In this document: positions 7,528 through 12,351 of the stretch, piece by piece
Layout: the number at the start of each line of letters is the position of its first letter
Numbering within the stretch: the first letter of the stretch is position 1
Source of the DNA: NAT127 sp041655035
GTDB lineage: Bacteria > Pseudomonadota > Gammaproteobacteria > Pseudomonadales > Porticoccaceae
Length of the DNA: 12,351 nt
NCBI GenBank assembly: GCA_041655035.1
Contig: JBAZCN010000102.1
Span: 1-12,351, forward strand
Direction: 5' to 3'
The notes under the pieces: generated by a model
The model's database searches: none
What the model was told of the DNA's origin: nothing
The model's input: the letters and a program-made list of their open reading frames with translations, nothing else
Made by a program: the position numbers and the translations under genes

Positions 7528-8496
7528 TCAGTGTTCCGGCCGTTCGAGCGCATCCCGCAGGGTGGCCGCCAGATCGGAGCCGGGCTGAAATCCGGAGCGA
7601 CGGATCTTGCCATCGTCGAACAGGGTATGGTTGCTCAGCACCTCGACACTGAAGCGGGTGAGCGGGGGATTCTTGCCGTAGGGGTACAGGCTTTCCATCA
7701 GCCAGCCGAGCCCCATGGCCAGCCCTTTCGGGATATTGACCAGCCGGGTCTGGCGACCGAGGATTTTGTCGAGGGCGGCTTTCACGTCCAGCCAGCTGAT
7801 ATCGTAACCTTTGGCGAGAAAGATCTCCGGCTTGCTCACCGTCACATCCACATCCAGCAGATGGACCATGGCCCGTCCGACATCGCGGGCATCCATGCAG
7901 GAAAACTTCCAGGCGCCACCGCCGATCACGGCAAAATTGCCCTTCTCGTGAGCCGCCAGCAGGGCCGGCAGCGCGGAGCCGTCGCGCTTGCCAAGGGTGT
8001 TGGAGGGGCGGAGTATCACCAGTTCCACACAGCTGCCCGACTGCAGGTCGAGCAGCGCCTGCTCCCGCTCCCGGGCAATGCGGCTGTAGCCGTATTTGGG
8101 CTTGACGGGATAGCCCTCGTCGATGGCCGTCACCGGGCGGTCGAAACCGTAGATCATCACTGTGCTGAGCTGCACGAAGCGCGTGGCGCCGGCCGCCCGG
8201 GCGGCGCTGAAAATCCGTGAAGTGAGATCGATTTCGACGACGCGCCGCGCCGCGTCACTCAGATGCATGCGGGTCTCGGCCACGCAGTTGACGACAGTGC
8301 TGCCGGGGTCGATGGTATCGGCGAGCGCCGTCACCGCGCTGAAATCCCCCCGGGTGATGGTCACCGGCAAGGTTTCAAGGAAGCGGCTGTCGCTGCCCTG
8401 GCGGATCACGCAATTCACTTCGTGCCCGGCGCGGACGAGTTGCTCCGCCACGTGGCTACCCAGGTAACCGGTGGCACCGAAGACAATGGTTTTCAT
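7528..8496 (-). CDS. Extended SDR, NAD(P)-dependent epimerase / 3-beta-HSD-like, with Arg in place of the catalytic Lys
   Basis: A Rossmann-fold protein of 322 residues. The dinucleotide motif GATGYLG is at residues 7-13, and VNCVAETR (69-76) sits where extended SDRs carry the strand-4 adenine-pocket segment. The catalytic Ser/Thr is in QLSTVMIYG (Ser111/Thr112). The catalytic Tyr is Tyr135 in KYGYSRIARE, but the position four residues on, normally Lys, is Arg139 (codon CGC). LRPSNTLGKRDGS (162-174) and the C-terminal PPLTRFSVEVLS...SGFQPGSDL pattern fit the 3-beta-HSD/epimerase branch. The start at 8496 has a good ribosome site (AGAGGGA, 4 bases before ATG). It is the first gene of the probable SDR-LLM-cobB transcript, with its own upstream gap of 338 bases. 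The family call is firm; the reaction is not, and the Arg may alter or abolish classical SDR catalysis. Confidence 0.9.
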   Translation of the reverse strand: MKTIVFGATGYLGSHVAEQLVRAGHEVNCVIRQGSDSRFLETLPVTITRGDFSAVTALADTIDPGSTVVNCVAETRMHLSDAARRVVEIDLTSRIFSAARAAGATRFVQLSTVMIYGFDRPVTAIDEGYPVKPKYGYSRIAREREQALLDLQSGSCVELVILRPSNTLGKRDGSALPALLAAHEKGNFAVIGGGAWKFSCMDARDVGRAMVHLLDVDVTVSKPEIFLAKGYDISWLDVKAALDKILGRQTRLVNIPKGLAMGLGWLMESLYPYGKNPPLTRFSVEVLSNHTLFDDGKIRRSGFQPGSDLAATLRDALERPEH

Positions 8497-8834
8497 GATG
8501 TCCCTCTTATTTTGTCAGTGGCCGTTGTCAGTCATCGAGAGCACTGCGGCAGGCAATCGGCCCGCCGCTGTTGTTGTGCAGCCCGACCGGATCACCATGC
8601 CCGGCACGATATCGCGACAGCCCCGGCCCCGGGCACAGTAACAGATAAATGGTGTTTGCGTATCTCCCTCCGGTGACAGACCGACACCTGACTCGAACCT
8701 GGCGACAACGGATGGCCACCGGGCGCGTCGGCGCCGTTGGCCAATCCGCTCGCGGACGGGCCAGAGGCCCTTCTCCGGCGATCAGCAGCCTCGCCAGGCC
8801 GACATAGCTGCGGCATACCCAGCTTTCTACCGGC
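8497..8834. other. Intergenic region between aldo/keto reductase and SDR genes; no gene seen
   Basis: I find no credible coding sequence in these 338 bases; two small minus-strand frames (8528-8719 and 8592-8816) are Arg/Pro/Gly-rich with no domain. The part nearest the reductase stop is GC-rich and carries a strong hairpin (8714-8742). The part nearest the SDR start is more AT-rich around 8640-8655 and 8505-8515 and should hold the SDR promoter. I could not identify a convincing -35/-10 pair. A CGATATCG palindrome lies near 8608-8615. Confidence 0.5.
8714..8742 (-). other. GC-rich hairpin downstream of the aldo/keto reductase gene
   Basis: On the plus strand GGCCA (8714-8718) pairs with TGGCC (8738-8742), and the inner GGCGC (8722-8726) pairs with GCGCC (8731-8735). 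That leaves a 3-by-2 internal loop and a 4-base terminal loop. It lies about 95 bases past the reductase stop on the transcribed strand. No T-run follows on either strand, so it is not a canonical intrinsic terminator. It could slow polymerase or protect an mRNA 3' end, or simply reflect high GC. Confidence 0.35.
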
Positions 8835-9794
8835 TCACAAACTGTCGATGAACTCGATCATCCGCTTGCGCATGGCCTCATCCGGCAGGCCGCCGAGAGC
8901 GGCGCCCATATTGTCGACCATGTGGTGGGGCTTGCTGGTGGCCGGCGTCACCGCCGTAACGGCCGGGTGGGCAAGGACGAACTTGAGGAAAAACTGCGCC
9001 CAGGACCGGGCGTCGAATTCCGCCGCCCAGTCGGGCACCTCATGGCCGCGGACACGATCCCAGAGCCGGGTGCGGCCAAAGGGCACATAGATCAGCACGC
9101 CGATGCCGCGTTCCTGGGCAAGGGGCAGGATGCGCTCTTCCATGACGCGGTTGTCGATGGCGTAATCGACGCTGACGAAATCGAGGGACTCGCGCTGCAT
9201 GAGCTGTTCGAGTTCATCATACTGCTGGGGAAACGTGGTGGTGACGCCGATGTAGCGAACCCGCCCTTCGTCGCGCAGCTCCTTGAGCAGGCCGAGTTGG
9301 ACCGGGATATCCCCGAGGTTGTGGACCTGGATCAGGTCGAGCACCGGTTTTTTCAGCCGCTGGAAGGATGTTTCGATCTGCGCCCGGGCCGCGGCGGGAT
9401 CGGCGCTGCCGCCGCCCCGCGGCGCGACGTTGAGCTTGGTGGCCCAGAACACCTGGCCGGCGATGCCCTGCTCCTCGACGATGTTTGCAGCCACCTCCTC
9501 GGAGGCACCGTAGCTCGGCGCCGTGTCGAAGACCTTGCCGCCGTTGTCGACCATGACGCGGAAGACTTCCCGCAATGCATCGATATCGTCGCTGCTCGCC
9601 ACGCTGGAGAAGGTGGCCGAGCTGCCCAGCCCGACCACAGGCAGCTGTTCGCCGGACGATGGAATGGCGCGGGTGATCAGGGGAAGCGACTTGTCCTCAC
9701 CCCACAACAGGTGGGGCTTGATCGTCAATGCGGCGCCGACTGCCAGGCTGAGCTTCAGATAATCGCGCCGGGAGATGTTGCGACCGGAAATCAT
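8835..9794 (-). CDS. Aldo/keto reductase with N-terminal Tat-type signal
   Basis: A (beta/alpha)8-barrel oxidoreductase of 319 residues that reduces aldehydes or ketones with NAD(P)H. The N-terminus reads ISRRDYLKLSLAVGAALT: a twin-arginine motif (SRRDYLK, 8-14) followed by a hydrophobic stretch (15-25), as in Tat substrates. The catalytic tetrad appears to be complete: Asp90 and Tyr95 in FDTAPSYG, Lys120 in ATKLN and His158 in IQVHNLGD. GRVRYIGVTTT (177-187) and the C-terminal TAVTPATSKPHHMVDNMGA match the family. The ATG at 9794 is preceded by AGGAGG at ideal spacing, and that site overlaps the TAG of the carrier gene upstream, so the two genes are co-transcribed and probably coupled. The signal has no obvious Ala-x-Ala cleavage site and could serve as an anchor. 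Substrate and true location are not shown. Confidence 0.93.
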   Translation of the reverse strand: MISGRNISRRDYLKLSLAVGAALTIKPHLLWGEDKSLPLITRAIPSSGEQLPVVGLGSSATFSSVASSDDIDALREVFRVMVDNGGKVFDTAPSYGASEEVAANIVEEQGIAGQVFWATKLNVAPRGGGSADPAAARAQIETSFQRLKKPVLDLIQVHNLGDIPVQLGLLKELRDEGRVRYIGVTTTFPQQYDELEQLMQRESLDFVSVDYAIDNRVMEERILPLAQERGIGVLIYVPFGRTRLWDRVRGHEVPDWAAEFDARSWAQFFLKFVLAHPAVTAVTPATSKPHHMVDNMGAALGGLPDEAMRKRMIEFIDSL

Positions 9795-9802
9795 TATGTA
9801 AT

Positions 9803-9808
9803 CCTCCT
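9803..9808 (-). promoter_or_regulatory. Strong ribosome binding site AGGAGG overlapping the carrier stop codon
   Basis: On the minus strand the sequence TAGGAGGATTACATAATG places the carrier's TAG stop inside the AGGAGG Shine-Dalgarno of the aldo/keto reductase, 8 bases before its ATG. This fixes the reductase start and implies that translation of the two genes is linked. Confidence 0.8.
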
Positions 9809-11123
9809 ATCTGTTTGCTTTGAACTGAGCGAGCGCGGATTGTTCATTCGCGCTCGCCGATGAGGCTATCCGCTGCTGCGCGCGACCGAGCCAGATGGCC
9901 AGCGCCGCCCACACCACGGCGAGCGGCACCGCCACGCTGGCCACCGCCGCCAGCCCCATGCCGAATCGTCCGAGCAGCCCCTCCAACTGGGCGCCCACCA
10001 CGTCGCCGCCGCGGTAGACGAAGGTATCGATGAATGCCTTCGCCTTGTACTTGTCCTCGCGGCTCACCACAGTATAGAGCGTCTCGCGGGCTGGGCGCAT
10101 GATGGCGCGCTGCACAGCGCGAAAAGCCGCCTCGAATACGATCAGCGCCGCCAGCGAGCCGACAATGGCGAGGCCGATAAAGCCCAGCGCCACCGTGAGT
10201 GGCAACAGCGCCAGGGTAATGGCCACGCCGAGCCGCTTCATCAGGTGGCCGGCAATCAGCAGTTGCATCACCAGCGTGGCGATCTGGGTGACGATGTCGA
10301 TACGGGCAAACAGGATGGTGCGCGAGTCGAGATCGCCCTCCAGGGCCGCCACCATCTGCAGCCGCGTAAAATAGATAAAGGTCGCCATGACGGCGAGAAT
10401 GACCACATAGGCGGCGATGCCGAGCAGGTAAGGGGAGTGAAAAACAGCGCGCAGCCCCTCCCAGGCACTGCCGCCGATCCGCTCCCGCTCATCGCTGGCG
10501 GGCGATTGCGCAGGGCCGGGCCGCAGTGTGGTGATCAGCCAGGCGATACCGACCGCCAGCAACAGAAACCCGATCGATACCAGCAGCAGGGCCGGCGTGC
10601 CCAGGGGATTGGCCAGCAGCGATGCCAGCCAGGGTCCGAACACGGCGCCGCAGGTTCCTCCTACCGCGATCACGCCGAAGAAGCGCTTGCTCTGCTCCAG
10701 AGAAAAGCGATCCACCATCAAGGCCCAAAACACCATGGTGGAGAACAGGTTGAACACGCTGAACCAGACGTAGAATACCTGCCCCGAGGCAATGCCGATG
10801 GCCTCCGGCGCCAGTATCATCACCAGGTAGAAGGCGAGCAGGCTCAAGGCGAAAAACCCGTATGTCGCGGTGATGAACTGTAGGCGGCGCAAGCGGCTGA
10901 CCAGCAGGCCGAAGACCGGATTCACCAGCAAAGTAACCAGCGCGGTGCCGATGAACAGCCAGCGCACAGCCTCGATACCGCGCTGCATGCCGAGCGCCTC
11001 GCGCGCCGGGCGCAGCAGCATCAGCGCGGTGAGCACGCAGAAGAAGAACAATGCCGCGAGCATTACCGGCACAACCTCTTCGCGGCGAATATTGAACAGG
11101 CGCTGGACGATCGCCGTCATCAT
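9807..11123 (-). CDS. MFS-fold carrier related to ATP/ADP translocases (Npt1/NTT-like), 438 aa
   Basis: A polytopic inner-membrane protein with about 10-12 hydrophobic segments (roughly 18-37, 54-76, 84-105, 115-137, 148-170, 177-199, 231-251, 274-292, 298-340 and 388-414). A charged central loop is at 200-225 (DERERIGG). The segments LLRPAREALG (36-45) and RPARETLYTVVSRED (343-357), followed by KAKAFIDTFVYRGGD (360-374), are hallmarks of the free-living bacterial branch of the ATP/ADP-antiporter-like family. Members outside obligate intracellular bacteria are seldom shown to move nucleotides, so the substrate is left open. Two ATGs lie in tandem (11123 and 11120); GGAGA sits 4 bases before the first and 7 before the second. 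The gene is divergent from the alcohol dehydrogenase and directly upstream of the Tat-signal reductase. A generic MFS transporter is the fallback call. Confidence 0.85.
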   Translation of the reverse strand: MMTAIVQRLFNIRREEVVPVMLAALFFFCVLTALMLLRPAREALGMQRGIEAVRWLFIGTALVTLLVNPVFGLLVSRLRRLQFITATYGFFALSLLAFYLVMILAPEAIGIASGQVFYVWFSVFNLFSTMVFWALMVDRFSLEQSKRFFGVIAVGGTCGAVFGPWLASLLANPLGTPALLLVSIGFLLLAVGIAWLITTLRPGPAQSPASDERERIGGSAWEGLRAVFHSPYLLGIAAYVVILAVMATFIYFTRLQMVAALEGDLDSRTILFARIDIVTQIATLVMQLLIAGHLMKRLGVAITLALLPLTVALGFIGLAIVGSLAALIVFEAAFRAVQRAIMRPARETLYTVVSREDKYKAKAFIDTFVYRGGDVVGAQLEGLLGRFGMGLAAVASVAVPLAVVWAALAIWLGRAQQRIASSASANEQSALAQFKANR

Positions 11124-11260
11124 CTGGTCTCCATGTCCCTCGTTCAGGGTGTGGACCGCCGGGCTGACAGTATGGCGGGGCCGTACCGGGGTTTTGCCCG
11201 CGGCATCGAGTTCCTGTCAACCGCTGGCACACCGGCGGTGAACCTGTTGAACTGCCAAAC

Positions 11261-11290
11261 TTGTCGCGGAGCCGTGCTCCGGATTACACT
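11261..11290 (+). promoter_or_regulatory. Candidate promoter with perfect 6+6 dyad in the spacer, upstream of alcohol dehydrogenase
   Basis: TTGTCG (11261-11266) and TACACT (11285-11290) are separated by 18 bases; each matches the sigma-70 consensus at four of six positions. The spacer contains the perfect palindrome CGGAGC-CGT-GCTCCG (11267-11281). A dyad between -35 and -10 at a slightly long spacing is the layout used by MerR-family activators, some of which control aldehyde or alcohol dehydrogenase genes. The site is about 220 bases before the ATG, implying a long leader. The promoter call is tentative; the dyad itself is directly visible. Confidence 0.3.
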
Positions 11291-11423
11291 CGAACAGCAC
11301 CGCTGCCCGCAACCCCCAAGGGTCCGATGGCCTCTGGGCCGTGCCGACAACGACTGGCCGGGGTAACCATAGCATGCCGCCAGCTCCCGCGCGGCACTTC
11401 TCCGGACACGATCGCACACCGTC

Positions 11424-11457
11424 GGCCGGGCGAAGCGCAATCCTGTGCGCCGCGGCC
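11424..11457 (+). other. Nested hairpin in the alcohol dehydrogenase leader
   Basis: The outer arms GGCCG (11424-11428) and CGGCC (11453-11457) enclose inner arms GCGCA (11435-11439) and TGCGC (11446-11450) around the loop ATCCTG. All pairs are Watson-Crick. It ends 51 bases before the ATG. It could be an mRNA leader structure or an operator; no T-run follows, so it is not an intrinsic terminator. Confidence 0.3.
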
Positions 11458-11508
11458 AGATCGCCTGACCATATCCGCCACCAATACATCCAGAACCGGA
11501 GAACAATC

Positions 11509-12351
11509 ATGACAACAGTCGCAGCCTACGGCACCAACGGCCCCACCGAAGACTTGGTGGCCATGCGCATCGACCGGCGCGAACCGGACGCCGCCGATGT
11601 CGATATCGAGATCCTCTATTGTGGGGTCTGCCACAGTGATCTCCACAGCGCGCGCAATGATTGGGGATTTTCCCTCTACCCCCTGGTACCCGGCCACGAG
11701 ATCGTCGGCAGGGTAGCCAGAGTCGGCGCCGAGGTCAGCCGCTACAAGCCCGGCGACCTGGTCGCGGTGGGCTGCCTGGTGGACTCCTGCCGCACCTGTC
11801 CCTCCTGCGAGGAAGACCTCGAGCAGTACTGTCACGGCGGCATGGTGGGCACCTACGGATCACCCGACCCGCGCCATGGCAATGCCGTGACTTTCGGCGG
11901 TTACTCCCAGCGCATCGTCGTCAATGAGAATTTCGTTCTGCGGATACCGCCGAATCTCGATATCAAGGCCGCCGCGCCCCTGCTCTGCGCCGGAATCACC
12001 ACCTGGTCGCCGCTGCGCCACTGGAACGTCGGCCCCGGCCAGACCGTCGGAGTCATCGGCCTCGGCGGCCTCGGCCATATGGGCGTCAAATTCGCCCATG
12101 CGATGGGCGCCAGAGTGGTGATGATCACCTCGTCCCCGGGCAAGGCGGCGGACGCCCGCAAACTCGGCGCCGACGAGGTCCTGGTCTCCTCCGATGCGAA
12201 TGCCATGGCGGACTATGCCAATCAGTTCGATTTGCTGCTCAACACCATTCCCGTCGCCCACGATATCAATCCCTATTTGTCGCTGCTGAAACGGGATGGC
12301 ACCATGGTGGTGGTCGGCGCCCTGGTCCCGCTGAGCGAGCCGCTCCAGCTC
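11509..12351 (+). CDS. yahK: Zinc-dependent NADP-type alcohol dehydrogenase, YahK/cinnamyl-alcohol-dehydrogenase family, 3' end cut off
   Basis: A cytoplasmic medium-chain dehydrogenase that interconverts aldehydes and alcohols; relatives such as E. coli YahK are broad NADPH aldehyde reductases. The window holds 281 codons of a usual 350 or so. Catalytic zinc ligands are Cys41 (YCGVCHSDLH), His63-Glu64 (VPGHEIVGRV) and Cys160 (APLLCAGITTWSPLRHW). Structural zinc cysteines are Cys94, 97, 100 and 108. The nucleotide motif GLGGLGHMG is at 184-192. The residues after strand 2 (TSSPGK, 207-212) rather than an acidic residue suggest NADP(H). LLKRDGTMVVVGA precedes the window edge. GGAGA lies 7 bases before the ATG. 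It is the only plus-strand gene and is divergent from the carrier. The YahK-type assignment rests on recalled similarity over the whole visible length; the exact orthologue is not tested. Confidence 0.93.
   Translation, partial: MTTVAAYGTNGPTEDLVAMRIDRREPDAADVDIEILYCGVCHSDLHSARNDWGFSLYPLVPGHEIVGRVARVGAEVSRYKPGDLVAVGCLVDSCRTCPSCEEDLEQYCHGGMVGTYGSPDPRHGNAVTFGGYSQRIVVNENFVLRIPPNLDIKAAAPLLCAGITTWSPLRHWNVGPGQTVGVIGLGGLGHMGVKFAHAMGARVVMITSSPGKAADARKLGADEVLVSSDANAMADYANQFDLLLNTIPVAHDINPYLSLLKRDGTMVVVGALVPLSEPLQL

Larger units (their letters stand above)
11124..11508. promoter_or_regulatory. Divergent intergenic region between carrier and alcohol dehydrogenase
   Basis: These 385 bases separate two outward-facing genes and should hold both promoters. 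Small frames inside it (for example 11144-11506 minus) have no recognisable content. On the minus strand, a perfect TTGACA is at 11220-11215, but the -10 candidates downstream (CAAAAC at 18-base spacing) are poor. Directly beside it, bases 11217-11241 form an imperfect dyad (TCAACCGCTGG with CCGGCGGTGA). Toward the dehydrogenase are a candidate promoter with an embedded dyad (11261-11290) and a nested hairpin (11424-11457). No regulator gene lies here. Confidence 0.55.

Noticed and set aside
8690..8699. Minus-strand GGTTCGAGTC resembling a tRNA T-loop
   Set aside because: The flanking 5-base arms (CCAGG and CAGGT) do not pair, and I see no anticodon arm, D-arm or acceptor stem in the surrounding sequence.
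8922..9863. 313-codon plus-strand frame antisense to the aldo/keto reductase
   Set aside because: It is a shadow of a gene with a complete catalytic tetrad and a strong ribosome site; its His/Asp/Gly-rich content matches no known fold.
11215..11220. Perfect minus-strand TTGACA as a -35 box for the carrier gene
   Set aside because: No acceptable -10 hexamer lies 16-19 bases downstream, so it is mentioned only as part of the intergenic entry and not called as a promoter.
11144..11506. Overlapping small minus-strand frames in the carrier-adh intergenic region
   Set aside because: The translations are Arg/Cys/Gly-rich and low in plausible structure, and the region is the expected divergent promoter.

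Overview
The window is GC-rich with strong G/C third-position bias, which also produces many long spurious antisense reading frames. The CobB-type sirtuin (very like the enterobacterial protein), the AcrB/MexB-type efflux operon, the YahK-type alcohol dehydrogenase and a CTGT-N8-ACAG (LexA-type) palindrome together suggest a free-living gammaproteobacterium. The abundance of LLM-flavin, SDR and Tat-linked oxidoreductases would suit a marine or environmental lineage, but that is inference. I see no IS element, phage gene, CRISPR array, rRNA or tRNA.

Layout. Everything from position 1 to 11123 lies on the minus strand; only the gene at the right edge is on the plus strand. Reading the minus strand in transcription order (right to left): (a) an ATP/ADP-translocase-like (Npt1/NTT-type) membrane carrier, 11123-9807, coupled across 12 bases to a Tat-signal-bearing aldo/keto reductase, 9794-8835; (b) a 338-base gap with a GC-rich hairpin but no convincing gene; (c) an extended SDR of the 3-beta-HSD/epimerase type (8496-7528), an LLM-class flavin oxidoreductase (7463-6459) and a cobB sirtuin (start at or just below 6458, stop 5673), closely spaced and probably one transcript; (d) a 353-base intergenic region rich in palindromes, including a LexA-like box; (e) a tripartite RND efflux operon, adaptor (5319-4141), pump (4141-956) and outer-membrane factor (963 to beyond base 1), with overlapping start/stop codons at both junctions. 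On the plus strand, divergent from the carrier across 385 bases, is a zinc alcohol dehydrogenase of the YahK/CAD type (11509 to beyond the right edge).

How it works together. The efflux operon is self-contained: a lipoprotein adaptor, a proton-driven inner-membrane pump with the AcrB-type relay residues, and an outer-membrane channel lipoprotein. The other half is an accessory redox neighbourhood: four different oxidoreductases (ADH, AKR, SDR, LLM) plus an NAD+-consuming deacylase and a carrier. Aldehyde/ketone or xenobiotic handling, with efflux next door, is a reasonable guess, but no substrate can be read from the sequence. The main points for follow-up are the LexA-like box upstream of the efflux operon, the Lys-to-Arg change in the SDR catalytic motif, the coupling of a Tat-signal AKR to an NTT-like carrier, and a perfect dyad inside a candidate promoter upstream of the ADH. 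None of these alone demonstrates a new system.
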